A stretch of 64,000 nucleotides of DNA from Dactylosporangium siamense (GCF_016862795.1 NZ_BONQ01000077.1:62001-126000), one strand, 5' to 3'. Positions 16,302-25,276 are shown, numbered from the stretch's first letter. The notes: generated by a model not told the origin, from the letters alone. Translations and numbers: made by a program.

Positions 16302-17255
16302 ATGACGAGCAAGACACTGACATTTCCGGCGGTGGCGCTGGGCACGTGGGCCTGGGGAGACAGCGGCGAGGCGGGCGACGGCTATTTCGGCAGCCGGCTG
16401 ACCGCGGCCGGCCTGCGCGAGGTCGTCGAGAAGGCGCAGGCGAACGGGTTCACCTTGTGGGACACCGCGATGGTGTACGGCATGGGCCACTCGGAGACGG
16501 TCCTCGCTCAGGCGCTGAAGGGCTACGCCCGCAGCGAGTACCAGCTGTCCACGAAGTTCACCCCGCAGGCCGCGGGCGACGGCGACGAGCCGGTCGCGGA
16601 GATGCTGGAGCAGAGCCTCGACCGATTGAGTACGGAATATATTGATCTGTACTGGATCCACAATCCCGCTGACGTGGCCCGCTGGACGCCGCAGCTGATT
16701 CCGCTGCTGCGCAGCGGCAGGATCAGGCACGTCGGCGTCTCGAACCACAACCTGAAGGAGATCGCGCTTGCCGACCAGATCCTCGGCGAGGCCGGCTTCC
16801 GCGTGGAGGCGGTCCAGAACCACTACAGCCTCCTGCACCGCAGCTCCGAGCGCGCGGGCATTCTTGATCACTGCCGCGAGCACGACGTGCGGTTCTTTTC
16901 CTACCTGGTCCTCGAGCAGGGAGCGCTGACCGGCCGGTACGGTCCGGCCCATCCGTTGCCCGCGGGCAGCAACCGGGCGGCCGCGTACAACGGCATCCTG
17001 CCCAAGCTCCAGGCGCTGACGGACAGGATGCGCGCGATCGGCGGGGACCGGGGCGTGTCCGCCGCCGACGTCGCCACCGCCTGGGTCATCGCCAAGGGGA
17101 CCACCCCGATCATCGGCGTCACGAGGGCGAGCTACGTCGACGGGTTGGTCCGGGCGCGCGGCATCGAGCTCGCCGGCGAGGAGATCGCGGAGCTGGAGGC
17201 CCTTGCGGACGCCGCGGACGTCGACACGCGCGGCTGGTGGGAGCAGGAAATGTAG
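16302..17255 (+). CDS. Aldo/keto reductase
   Basis: An NADPH-dependent oxidoreductase with the (beta/alpha)8 AKR fold, 317 residues. The catalytic tetrad is visible: Asp and Tyr in DTAMVYGMGHSE, Lys in STKF and His in YWIHNPAD. HVGVSNHN and the cofactor-binding IIGVTRASYVDGL near the C-terminus are typical. I prefer the ATG at 16302 (TGGGGAA upstream) because the 16 extra residues from the ATG at 16254 are not family-like. It is divergent from the MmyB-type regulator, its likely controller. The substrate is unknown. Confidence 0.9.
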   Translation: MTSKTLTFPAVALGTWAWGDSGEAGDGYFGSRLTAAGLREVVEKAQANGFTLWDTAMVYGMGHSETVLAQALKGYARSEYQLSTKFTPQAAGDGDEPVAEMLEQSLDRLSTEYIDLYWIHNPADVARWTPQLIPLLRSGRIRHVGVSNHNLKEIALADQILGEAGFRVEAVQNHYSLLHRSSERAGILDHCREHDVRFFSYLVLEQGALTGRYGPAHPLPAGSNRAAAYNGILPKLQALTDRMRAIGGDRGVSAADVATAWVIAKGTTPIIGVTRASYVDGLVRARGIELAGEEIAELEALADAADVDTRGWWEQEM

Positions 17256-17269
17256 GTCGGTCGGCGAGG

Positions 17270-18016
17270 TCAGCGCTTCGCGGTGAGGTGGGCCTCGAAT
17301 CCGATCCGGTCGCCGCGGTAGAGCGACCGGACGCGTTCGATCGGGGTGCCGGACGGGTCGCGGCTGATGCGCAGCATGAGCAGCATCGGCAGGGCGGGGT
17401 TCGTCTGCAGGAGCAGAGCCTCGCGGGGGCTGGCCAGGGCGGTCTCGATCCGTTCGGTGGCCTCGGCCCAGACGACGCCGAGCTCGTCCTGCATGTAGCG
17501 ATACAGGGAGCCGCTCGGGTCGAGGCCGTCCAGCAGGGTCGGGAACCGCTCCGCCGGCAGGTGCGTGGATTCCAGGCCGATCGGCTCGCCGTCGGCGCGC
17601 AGGACCCGCTCCAGGTGCACGACCGGTGCGCCCGGCTTGATCTCGAGGGCCGCGGCCAGTTCGTCGTCGGCCGGGACCTCCTCCGCCGTGATGACGAGGC
17701 GCGAAGGCTCGTGGCCCATGGCCCGCAGGGATTCCGTGTAGCTCGCGAGGGACAGCGGGTGGATGAGCTTGGGCTCGGCGACGAAGGTGCCGCGTCCCCG
17801 CTGGGCGGCCAGCCGGCCCTCGATGACGAGCTCCGAGATCGCCTGGCGGACCGTGGAGCGGGCGACGCCGTAGTGTGTGGCGAGGTCCCGCTCCGGTGGC
17901 AGCGACGCGCCGACCCCGAGCTCGGCGATCTCGCCGAGGATCAGCGCCTTGACCGCGTAGTACTTCGGGACCCGGCCGTGGTCGGGGATGCCGGAGCGAT
18001 GCGAGGGGACCGACAC
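17270..18016 (-). CDS. GntR-family (HutC/PhnF-type) regulator
   Basis: A 248-residue repressor-type regulator. The winged helix-turn-helix of GntR proteins is at residues about 18-82 (LPPERDLATHYGVARSTVRQAISELVIEGRLAAQRGRGTFVAEP), followed by a UTRA ligand-binding domain with family blocks GAPVVHLERVLRADGEPIGLE and IETALASPREALLLQTNPALPMLLMLRISRD. The HutC subgroup includes PhnF regulators of phosphonate genes, and here it faces the phosphonate operon across 183 bases. The natural reading is that it senses a phosphonate-related ligand and controls that operon and itself; this is inferred from position. Confidence 0.9.
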   Translation of the reverse strand: MSVPSHRSGIPDHGRVPKYYAVKALILGEIAELGVGASLPPERDLATHYGVARSTVRQAISELVIEGRLAAQRGRGTFVAEPKLIHPLSLASYTESLRAMGHEPSRLVITAEEVPADDELAAALEIKPGAPVVHLERVLRADGEPIGLESTHLPAERFPTLLDGLDPSGSLYRYMQDELGVVWAEATERIETALASPREALLLQTNPALPMLLMLRISRDPSGTPIERVRSLYRGDRIGFEAHLTAKR

Positions 18017-18097
18017 GGCGTCACCCTACGGCATCCCGGCCTGCTCACGGCGGCCCGGAAGGGCTGTTTATAACGGATTCGCAACAGGTCCGAACCT

Positions 18098-18121
18098 TAG
18101 GTGGTCGTTCCCGCCGACCTA
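18098..18121. promoter_or_regulatory. Candidate operator of the GntR regulator
   Basis: TAGGTGGTCG and CGCCGACCTA (18098-18107 and 18112-18121) form an inverted repeat with 8 of 10 matching positions around TTCC. It lies in the divergent region between the GntR gene and phnD, where a shared operator is expected. Confidence 0.4.
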
Positions 18122-18199
18122 CGGTGCGTTCCCGGCCCGTTCACCATCCCTCCCTACCTTGGCGACCGCTGACACGGGGTTCGCCAAGAAGGGTTGACC

Positions 18200-19144
18200 A
18201 TGAAGATCTCCGCTCGAGTTGTGCTCGGTGCGGTCGCTGCCGTTGCGCTGCTGGCCGGCACAGCCGCCTGCTCCTCCGACGACACCGACACGCCCACCGC
18301 GGCGGGCGCCTCAGGCACGGCCGGAGGCGCGACCGGCAAGTTCGCCAAGGACGCCGGCACGCTCGTGTTCGGCGTGGTGCCGGACACCGCCTCCACGCAG
18401 CAGAACTATCAACCGTTGCAGGACTACATCGCCAAGGTCTCCGGGCTCAAGGTCGAATACCGGGAGTCGTCCGACTACGCCGCCCTGGTCGAGGCCGCGG
18501 TGTCCGGCAAGGTCGACATCGCCAGCTTCTCCGGCTTCACGTACGTGACGGCGAAGAACAACGGCGCCAAGATCACGCCGTTCGCGTCCATCATCACCAA
18601 GCAGGGCCAGGAGCCCGGCTACTACTCCGAGGCGATCGCCCCGGCCAACTCCTCGATCAGCAAGATCGAGGACTTCAAGGGCAAGAAGGTCTGCTTCGTC
18701 AGCCAGACCTCGACCTCCGGCTACCTGTACCCCAGCTACAACCTGCTCAAGGCGGGCATCGACCCGACCAAGGACGTCACGCCGGTCTTCGCCGGCAAGC
18801 ACGACGCGTCGGCGCTCAAGGTGTCGCAGGGCAAGGAGTGCGAGGCCGGGTTCGCCGAGGACGTCGCCGTCGAGGCCCAGTCCGGGCTCAAGACCATCGC
18901 GAAGACCTTCGTCGTCGGCGCGCCGATGACCCTCGCCGACGCACTGCCGGCGGACCTGAAGCAGAAGCTCATCTCGGGCCTGCAGAACGTCACGATCGAC
19001 CAGATCAAGGCGGCCGGCATCACCGGCGCGGACTCCGACAACTTCAAGAAGACCTTCTACGCGCTCGCGCCGGTCGACGACGCGAAGTACGACATCATCC
19101 GGGATCTGTGCAAGCAGACCAAAGCCGCGGCCTGCGGAAAGTAA
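18200..19144 (+). CDS. phnD: Phosphonate ABC transporter, substrate-binding lipoprotein
   Basis: Captures phosphonate-like ligands outside the cell and delivers them to PhnC/PhnE. The signal peptide ends in a lipobox TAAC (Cys near residue 23), followed by a Thr/Ala/Gly-rich linker. The mature part has the PhnD/PBP fold: LVFGVVPDTAS, YQPLQDYIAKVSGLKVEYRESSDYAALVEAAVSGKVDIASFSGFTYV, and KKVCFVSQTSTSGYLYPSYNLLKAGIDP, with the phosphonate-binding Ser/Thr loop in the last block. Length (314 aa) is normal. ATG 18200 has AAGAAGG seven bases upstream. It is the first gene of a six-gene operon. Confidence 0.92.
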   Translation: MKISARVVLGAVAAVALLAGTAACSSDDTDTPTAAGASGTAGGATGKFAKDAGTLVFGVVPDTASTQQNYQPLQDYIAKVSGLKVEYRESSDYAALVEAAVSGKVDIASFSGFTYVTAKNNGAKITPFASIITKQGQEPGYYSEAIAPANSSISKIEDFKGKKVCFVSQTSTSGYLYPSYNLLKAGIDPTKDVTPVFAGKHDASALKVSQGKECEAGFAEDVAVEAQSGLKTIAKTFVVGAPMTLADALPADLKQKLISGLQNVTIDQIKAAGITGADSDNFKKTFYALAPVDDAKYDIIRDLCKQTKAAACGK

Positions 19145-19149
19145 CGACC

Positions 19150-19929
19150 ATGACAGTCAGCGACGCGCCCGTGATCGAGGCACACGGGCTCAGCAAGACC
19201 TTCGGGCAGGTCGCCGCGCTGCGGGACGTGTCGCTGACGGTCAGCCCCGGAGAGATCGTCGTCCTGCTCGGGCTCTCCGGCTCGGGCAAGACGACCCTCC
19301 TGCGCCACCTGAACGGACTCGAGACCCCGACGGACGGCCGGCTCCGCGTCCTCGGCGAGGACATGGCCGCCCTCCGCGGCGGTGACCTGCGCCGGCTGCG
19401 CGGCCGCATCGGGATGGTGTTCCAGCAGTTCCACCTGGTCGGCCGGCTGACCGTGCTGGAGAACGTGCTCACCGGAGCCCTCGCCGGCCTGCGCGGCCCG
19501 CGCCTGGGCATCGCGTCATACCCGCGGGAGCACCGGCGGCGCGCCCTGACCCAGCTCGACCGGGTCGGTCTGCTGGACAAGAGCTACCAGCGGGCCGACA
19601 CGCTCTCCGGCGGCCAGCAGCAACGCGTCGCCATCGCCCGGGCCCTGATGCAGCAGCCGGAGATCCTGCTCGCCGACGAGCCGGTCGCGTCGCTCGACCC
19701 GGAGTCCAGCGACCAGGTGATGTCGCTGCTGCAGGAGATCGCCGCCGAGCGGCAGCTGACCGTGATCTGCAGCCTGCACCAGGTGGAGATCGCCCTGGCC
19801 TGGGGGCGGCGCATCGTCGGCATGCGCAGCGGCAGCGTCGTGCTCGACACGCCGGCGGCCGACCTCACCCGCGAGGCGGCCATGCGGATCTACGGCCGGG
19901 TCGCGGCGTCGCTGGCAGAAGCCAAATGA
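19150..19929 (+). CDS. phnC: Phosphonate ABC transporter, ATP-binding protein
   Basis: The ATPase of the phosphonate importer, 259 residues. Walker A is GLSGSGKTTL, the Q-loop is VFQQFHLV, the signature is LSGGQQQRVAIARAL, Walker B is ILLADEPVASLDP, and the switch His is in CSLHQVEIA. The spacing RFGMVFQQF-(x)-LENVLTGAL is typical of PhnC. It starts five bases after the phnD stop, and its stop overlaps the phnE start by ATGA. Confidence 0.93.
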   Translation: MTVSDAPVIEAHGLSKTFGQVAALRDVSLTVSPGEIVVLLGLSGSGKTTLLRHLNGLETPTDGRLRVLGEDMAALRGGDLRRLRGRIGMVFQQFHLVGRLTVLENVLTGALAGLRGPRLGIASYPREHRRRALTQLDRVGLLDKSYQRADTLSGGQQQRVAIARALMQQPEILLADEPVASLDPESSDQVMSLLQEIAAERQLTVICSLHQVEIALAWGRRIVGMRSGSVVLDTPAADLTREAAMRIYGRVAASLAEAK

Positions 19930-21635
19930 GCGGCCAAATGAGCACCGAGGTCGACCTGGAGCGGCTCGTCAAGCGCCCCGGGCCGGCGGCCTCCACCGTG
20001 GTCGCGGCCGGCCTGCTGGTGGCGCTGCTGACGTTTGCGATCTGGTCACTGATCCAGGTCGGCTTCACCGTCGAGACCTTCACCGAGAGCGCCGGCAAGG
20101 TCGGGCCGTTCCTGGACCGCATGCTCCCGCTGGAGTTCCCGCCGGCCGCCGAGCTCCTCCGGTCGATCGGCGTCACCCTCGGCGTGGTGCTGTGCGGCAC
20201 CGTGCTCTCCGCCGTGCTGTCGGTGCCCATCGCCTACATCTCGGCCCGCAACACCAGCCCGGCGCGCTGGCTGGTCCCGGTCGGCCGCTCGATCGGCGTC
20301 GTCGCCCGCGCCGTCCCGGACGTCGTGCTGGCCATGCTCTTCGTGCTGCTGTTCAGCCTGGGCTCACTGCCCGGCATCCTCGCGATCGCCCTGCACTCGA
20401 TCGGCATGATCTCGAAGCTCTTCGCCGACGCCATCGAGCAGATCGACGAAGGGCCGCGCCACGCGATCCGCTCGACCGGCGCCTCGCCGGCCCAGGAGTT
20501 CTGGTCCGGGGTCTTCCCGCAGGTGCTGCCCTCCTGGATCGCCACCACCCTGCACCGCGGTGACATCAACCTGCGCGGTTCCGTTCTGCTGGGGTACGCC
20601 GGCATCATCGGACTCGGCTACGACCTGCGCCTGGCGCTGGAGTCGCTGAACTACCACCTCGCCATGGCGCTGGCGCTGGTCATCTTCGGGCTGTGCGTGC
20701 TGTTCGAGATCGCCTCGACCGTGATCCGGGCGCAGCTGCTGGGTGTGGCGCCGTCCGGCGTCAGCCTCGGGTCGCGGCTCGCGCGGCGGCTGTCTCCCGA
20801 CACCTCGCATTCGGCTTTTGAAAACCAGGGCTTCGAGGGGCGGGTGGATGCGGCCATGCGCCGCCCCTGGACCCCGGACCGGATCAAATCCACGGCGTCG
20901 ATCATCCTCGCGGCGGTCGTCGTCGTGGCCGCGGTCATCGGCTCCGAGGCGAAGTGGCTCGACCTGTTCAGCTTCTGGTCCCAGATCCCGTTCCTCCTCG
21001 ACCGGACCTGGCCACCGTCGATCGAACCGCGCACCTGGACGAACGTCTTCGACGCCCTGCTGGTCACGCTGCAGATCGCGGCGGCGGCCACGCTGCTGAG
21101 CCTGGCCGTCTCGCTGCTCATCGGCCCCCTCGCCGCCCGCAACGCCGCCCCCAACAAGCCGGTGCGGCTGACCGCCCGCCTGCTGCTGCTGGTGATCCGC
21201 TCGATCCCGGAGCTCATCCTGGCCATCGTCCTGATCATCATCACCGGGCTGGGCCCGCAGGCCGGCACCCTAGCCCTCGCGGTCGTCGGGGTCGGGCTGC
21301 TCGGCAAGCTCATCGCCGACTCCCTCGAAGAGGCCCCGCCCGGTCCGCAGCTCGCCGTGCACTCCGTCGGCGGCACCCGGACCCAGGTGTTCTTCTCCGC
21401 GACCGCGCGGCTCAGCGTGCCCGCCCTGGTCGGCCACACGCTGTACCTCTTCGACTCCAACATCCGCTCCGCGACGGTGCTGGGCATCGTCGCGGCCGGC
21501 GGCATCGGCTACTACCTGATCGACGCCACCCGGGTCTCGCGCTACGACCAGGTCACCGCGTTCGTCATCGTCCTGGTGACCGCCGTGGTGGTCGTCGAGG
21601 GCATCTCCGCCGTCGTCCGCCGGGCGCTGCGGTGA
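19926..21635 (+). CDS. phnE: Phosphonate ABC transporter permease, duplicated PhnE domains
   Basis: A 569-residue permease that contains two PhnE-type membrane domains in one chain, in place of two separate subunits. Each half has an EAA-type coupling loop: EGPRHAIRSTGASPAQEFW in the first (about residues 175-195) and EEAPPGPQLAVHSVGGTRTQVFF in the second (about 468-490). Each ends in a family-type segment (RGSVLLGYAGIIGLGYDL, RSATVLGIVAAGGIGYYL). A hydrophilic linker around residues 280-320 joins them. Overlaps with both neighbours (ATGA and GTGA) show tight operon organisation. Confidence 0.92.
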   Translation: MSGQMSTEVDLERLVKRPGPAASTVVAAGLLVALLTFAIWSLIQVGFTVETFTESAGKVGPFLDRMLPLEFPPAAELLRSIGVTLGVVLCGTVLSAVLSVPIAYISARNTSPARWLVPVGRSIGVVARAVPDVVLAMLFVLLFSLGSLPGILAIALHSIGMISKLFADAIEQIDEGPRHAIRSTGASPAQEFWSGVFPQVLPSWIATTLHRGDINLRGSVLLGYAGIIGLGYDLRLALESLNYHLAMALALVIFGLCVLFEIASTVIRAQLLGVAPSGVSLGSRLARRLSPDTSHSAFENQGFEGRVDAAMRRPWTPDRIKSTASIILAAVVVVAAVIGSEAKWLDLFSFWSQIPFLLDRTWPPSIEPRTWTNVFDALLVTLQIAAAATLLSLAVSLLIGPLAARNAAPNKPVRLTARLLLLVIRSIPELILAIVLIIITGLGPQAGTLALAVVGVGLLGKLIADSLEEAPPGPQLAVHSVGGTRTQVFFSATARLSVPALVGHTLYLFDSNIRSATVLGIVAAGGIGYYLIDATRVSRYDQVTAFVIVLVTAVVVVEGISAVVRRALR

Positions 21636-22768
21636 CCGCCGGGTTCGACCTCGCCGTCGTGGGCGCCGGCATCGTCGGCCTCGGCCACGCCGCCGCCGCC
21701 CGGGAGCGCGGGCTGCGGGTCGTCGTCGTCGACCGGGCCGACGCGATCACCGGCGCCAGTGTGCGCAACTTCGGGCACATCTGCGTCACGGCCCAGAGCG
21801 GTCAGGCCCGGCAGTACGCCGAACGGGCCCGCGAACTGTGGCTGCGATACGCCCAGCGGGCCGGCTTCTGGGCCGCCGAGTCCGGCACCGTGGTCGTGGC
21901 CCGGGCCGCCGACGAGCTGGCCGTCATCGAGGAGTGGAGCCGGACCGAACCGGGGGTGACCCTGATCGGCGCCGACGAGGTGACCGGCTGGGCGCCGGTG
22001 GCCGGCCCGACCGGCGGCGCCCTGCTGCCCCGGGACCTGCAGGTCGACCCGCGCCAGGCCGCCCCGGCGCTGGCCCGGCACCTGGCCGCCGCCGGGGTCG
22101 AGTTCCGCTGGCGGACCTCGGCGTTCGGGGTCGACGGCGGCGTCCTGCACACGTCCCGCGACCCGATCCGCGCCGACGCGGTCGTCGTCGCGGTCGGCCA
22201 CGACGTCGACCAGCTCTACCCGGACATCGCCGAGAAGGCCGGCGTCGTGCGGTGCGGGCTGGACATGCTCCTGGTCGAGCCGGGGACCCTCGCGGCGCCG
22301 CTGCGCGCCCCGGTCCTGACCGGATGGTCCCTGCTGCGCTACTCCGCCAGCACCGCGACCACGGCCGCCGCGGCCCTGCGGGAACGGCTCGCCACCGACC
22401 ACCCCGAGCTGTACGCGCTCGACCTCAACCAGATGTACACCCAGCGACCCGACGGCACCGTCATCGCCGGCGACACCCACTACCGCAGCCTCGCGGTGCC
22501 CCCGTTCCAGGCGGAGTCGTCCTTCACCGCGCTGGCCGACATCACCCGCGAGCTCTTCGGGCTGGCGCGGCTGCCGGTCCGCGAACGGTGGCAGGGCACG
22601 TACGCGTCGGCGCCGGAGGAGTTCCTCATCGCCGCACCGGCCGACGGGCTGCGGGTCGTGTCCGTCACCACGGGCATCGGGATGACCACCGGGCTCGGCC
22701 TGGGCGAGGCAGTGGTCGACGACCTTTTCGGAGCCCGGTCTTCCGGCCGCGCTCTCCGCACAGTGTGA
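21632..22768 (+). CDS. FAD-dependent oxidoreductase of phosphonate catabolism (HpnW/TIGR03364 type)
   Basis: A DAO-type flavin amine oxidase, 378 residues. The FAD motif VVGAGIVGLGHAAAARERG is at the N-terminus, followed by RNFGHICVTAQSG, and a C-terminal VTTGIGMTTGLGLGEAVVDDLF that holds the cofactor. The TIGR03364 subgroup is known to co-occur with a phosphonatase-like HAD protein and phosphonate transporters, exactly as here, and is proposed to oxidatively deaminate an aminophosphonate such as a hydroxylated or N-modified 2-aminoethylphosphonate. The product would be a phosphono-aldehyde for the next enzyme. The GTG start overlaps the phnE stop. Confidence 0.88.
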   Translation: MTAGFDLAVVGAGIVGLGHAAAARERGLRVVVVDRADAITGASVRNFGHICVTAQSGQARQYAERARELWLRYAQRAGFWAAESGTVVVARAADELAVIEEWSRTEPGVTLIGADEVTGWAPVAGPTGGALLPRDLQVDPRQAAPALARHLAAAGVEFRWRTSAFGVDGGVLHTSRDPIRADAVVVAVGHDVDQLYPDIAEKAGVVRCGLDMLLVEPGTLAAPLRAPVLTGWSLLRYSASTATTAAAALRERLATDHPELYALDLNQMYTQRPDGTVIAGDTHYRSLAVPPFQAESSFTALADITRELFGLARLPVRERWQGTYASAPEEFLIAAPADGLRVVSVTTGIGMTTGLGLGEAVVDDLFGARSSGRALRTV

Positions 22769-22779
22769 AAGGCAACGAC

Positions 22780-23448
22780 ATGCGATTCGAGACCGTGGTG
22801 CTGGACCTCGCCGGGACGCTCGTGGTGGACGACGGCCTGGTCGAGGAGGGCTTCGCGCGGGCGTACGACCGGGTCCTGCCCGGCGACCCGGGCCGGGCCG
22901 CCGCCCTCGAGCACGTGCGGGTGACCATGGGCCAGTCCAAGATCGAGGTGTTCCGCGCCCTCGCCGACGAGGCGACGGCGCAGCGGCTCAACAGCGCCTT
23001 CGAGGCCGCGTACGCCGAACTCGTCGACGAGGGCCGCTGCGCGCCCATCCCCGGCGCCGAGAAGGCGCTGGCCGAGCTGCGCGAGCGCGGGCTGGCCGTC
23101 GTCTTCACCACCGGCTTCGGCCGCGCCACCGCCGACGCGATCGTCGACACCCTCCACTGGCAGGACCTGGCCGACGCCGTCCTCACCCCGGCCGACGCCG
23201 GCCGCGGCCGCCCGGCACCCGACCTGGCACTCACCGCGCTGCTGCGCACCCGGACCAGCTCCGTCGGCGCGCTCGTCGTGGTCGGCGACACCGAGTCCGA
23301 CGCCGGCTGCGGTGTCAACGCCGGCGCGGGGCTCGTCGTCGGCGTCCTGACCGGCGGCCGGCCCGAGTCGGCGCTGCGGGCCGCCGGCGCCCACGACGTG
23401 ATCGGCAGCGTCGTCGAGCTGCCCGCACTGCTCGACGCACGGGGCTGA
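22780..23448 (+). CDS. Phosphonatase-like HAD hydrolase
   Basis: A 222-residue HAD-superfamily protein. Motif I is LDLAGTL: the nucleophile Asp is followed at +2 by Ala instead of the usual acid/base Asp, as in phosphonoacetaldehyde hydrolase (PhnX). The cap segment MGQSKIEVF places a Lys where PhnX has the Schiff-base lysine (MGxxK). Motif II is VFTTGFGR and motif IV is VVGDTESDAGCGVNAG. These features predict cleavage of a C-P bond next to an aldehyde through an imine. TIGR03351 proteins of this kind regularly sit beside the FAD oxidoreductase. It starts 11 bases after that gene. Confidence 0.88.
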   Translation: MRFETVVLDLAGTLVVDDGLVEEGFARAYDRVLPGDPGRAAALEHVRVTMGQSKIEVFRALADEATAQRLNSAFEAAYAELVDEGRCAPIPGAEKALAELRERGLAVVFTTGFGRATADAIVDTLHWQDLADAVLTPADAGRGRPAPDLALTALLRTRTSSVGALVVVGDTESDAGCGVNAGAGLVVGVLTGGRPESALRAAGAHDVIGSVVELPALLDARG

Positions 23449-23449
23449 C

Positions 23450-24499
23450 GTGGGCGGCGACGGGGTGCGGTACGCGCGCTGGGACGGCGTCGGCAGGCCG
23501 TTCCGGATCGTCACCACGGACCGGCCCGCGGACCTGGCCACGGACCTGGCCGCCGGCGAGGTGCTGGTCGAGATCGAGCTGGCCACGATCTGCGGCAGCG
23601 ACCTGCACACCGTCGCCGGTCACCGGCCCACCCCGACGCCCACCGTCCTCGGCCACGAACAGGTCGGCCGCGTCGTCGCGACCGGCGCCGGCGCTTCCGT
23701 GTGCCCGGGCGACCGGGTCGTCTGGTCGGTGACCGTCGCCTGCGGCGACTGCGCCCGCTGCACCCGCGGCCTGGAGCAGAAGTGCCTGCGACTGCGGAAG
23801 TTCGGCCACGAACCGATCACCGCCGGCTGGACCCTGAGCGGCGGCTTCGCCACCCACGCGGTGCTGCCGCCCGGCACCACGATCGTCTCGGTCCCCGAGG
23901 ACCTGCCCGACGTCGTGGCCGCACCCGCCTCCTGCGCGACCGCCACCGTCGCGGCCGTGCTGGACGCCGCCCCGGCACTGGCCGGCCGGCGGGTCCTCAT
24001 CACCGGGGCCGGGCTGCTCGGCGTCACCGCCACGGCGATGGCCGCCGCGGCGGGCGCCGAGGTCACCGTCTGCGACCCGGACCCGGCCCGCCGGCTGCAG
24101 GCGGGGCGCTTCGGCGCTTCGGCGCTGGTCACCCCGGACGAGCTGCCGACCGGCGTCGACGTCGCCGTCGAACTGTCCGGGTCTACGGCGGCCGTGGCGG
24201 GATGCCTGGCCGCGCTCGACGTCGGCGGCCACGCCGTCCTCGCCGGCACGGTGTCGCCGGGACCGGCGGTCGCCCTCGACCCGGAGCGGCTCGTGCGGGG
24301 GCTGCTGACCGTGACCGGCGTCCACAACTACCGGCCTTTGCACCTGGCGCGGGCGGTTGCCTTCCTGGCCGGCCACCACCACCGGTTCCCGTTCGCCGAC
24401 CTCGTCGGGGAACGCTTCGGCCTGACCGACATCGAGCACGCGGTCACCGCGGCCGGCCGCACCCCCGCCCTGCGCCAGGCAATCGACACCCGCCGCTGA
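23450..24499 (+). CDS. Zinc-binding alcohol dehydrogenase of phosphonate operon (HpnZ type)
   Basis: A medium-chain dehydrogenase, 349 residues. Catalytic zinc ligands: Cys in TICGSDLHT and His-Glu in LGHEQVGRV. Structural zinc: four cysteines in CGDCARCTRGLEQKC. The NAD-binding fold starts at VLITGAGLLGVTATAMAAAAGAEV. TIGR03366 members are associated with phosphonate catabolism and are suspected to convert a hydroxyl or aldehyde intermediate; the substrate is unproved. The start lies one base after the HAD stop, and this is the last gene of the operon, convergent with the CRP-type gene. Confidence 0.88.
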   Translation: MGGDGVRYARWDGVGRPFRIVTTDRPADLATDLAAGEVLVEIELATICGSDLHTVAGHRPTPTPTVLGHEQVGRVVATGAGASVCPGDRVVWSVTVACGDCARCTRGLEQKCLRLRKFGHEPITAGWTLSGGFATHAVLPPGTTIVSVPEDLPDVVAAPASCATATVAAVLDAAPALAGRRVLITGAGLLGVTATAMAAAAGAEVTVCDPDPARRLQAGRFGASALVTPDELPTGVDVAVELSGSTAAVAGCLAALDVGGHAVLAGTVSPGPAVALDPERLVRGLLTVTGVHNYRPLHLARAVAFLAGHHHRFPFADLVGERFGLTDIEHAVTAAGRTPALRQAIDTRR

Positions 24500-24527
24500 C
24501 CACCGGCGGCGCAACCGGGTCCGGCAC

Positions 24528-25223
24528 CTACAGCTCGGCCGTCCGTTGGAGGAGGTCCAGGTCCACCACCGTGACGGTGCGATACCCGGTGATGATCGAA
24601 CCGGCCTGCCGGAACTCCCGCAGCGACTTCTGCACGGTGACCTCGGCGGCGCCGCACAGGCTGGCCAGCTCGGACTGGGTCAGCTCGAAGCCGATCTCCA
24701 ACCCGGTCGTGGTGCGGCGGCCGTAGGTCAGCGCCATCTTCACCAGCACCCGGGCGACGCGGACCCGGGCGGGGTAGGCGGTGAAGTCCACCCGGAACTG
24801 GTTGGCCCACCGCAGGCGGTCGGCGACCATGCCGGCCAGGGCGAGCGCGGCGCTGGGCTGGTGCTCCAGGAACGTCTGGAACCGGGAGCGGCGGATCACG
24901 CTGTACACCAGCGGGGTGCAGGCGGTTGCCGTGGCCGAACGGGGCAGGTCGTTGAGCGCGGACATCTCACCGATGAGGTCACCGCTGACCCGGATCGCCA
25001 GCAGCGAGTCGACGCCCTCGGCGGTCAGGACGGTGACCTTCGAGATGCCGCTGTGCAGCAGGATGACGTGCCGCTCCACGGCGCCCTGGCTGATCAGCAC
25101 GTCGCCCGGCTCGGCCCGGCGGCGCGGCGTCATCGTCCGCAGGCTGTCACGGGCCTGCGCGGTCAGCCGATGCAGGTATGAGCCGGGTGCCCACGTGACG
25201 GTGTCGACGTCGATGACACTCAT
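24528..25223 (-). CDS. CRP/FNR-family regulator with intact cyclic-nucleotide pocket
   Basis: A 231-residue protein with an N-terminal cNMP-binding beta-barrel (AEPGDVLISQGAVERHVILLHSGISKVTVL) and a C-terminal winged helix (FELTQSELASLCGAAEVTVQKSLREFRQAGSI). The phosphate-binding cassette reads GDLIGEMSALNDLPRSATATA: Glu, Arg and Ser align with Glu72, Arg82 and Ser83 of E. coli CRP, so binding of a cyclic nucleotide is plausible. ATG 25223 has GGAGG nine bases upstream. It lies 53 bases downstream of the PycTM-like gene on the same strand and may be cotranscribed with it. It might instead serve the convergent phosphonate operon, but the cyclase-like gene nearby makes a nucleotide link attractive. 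Confidence 0.9.
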   Translation of the reverse strand: MSVIDVDTVTWAPGSYLHRLTAQARDSLRTMTPRRRAEPGDVLISQGAVERHVILLHSGISKVTVLTAEGVDSLLAIRVSGDLIGEMSALNDLPRSATATACTPLVYSVIRRSRFQTFLEHQPSAALALAGMVADRLRWANQFRVDFTAYPARVRVARVLVKMALTYGRRTTTGLEIGFELTQSELASLCGAAEVTVQKSLREFRQAGSIITGYRTVTVVDLDLLQRTAEL

Positions 25224-25276
25224 GTGCGCCAACCTCCAAGCATAGACGATCGACGATACCATTCGGAGTGGGCCGG

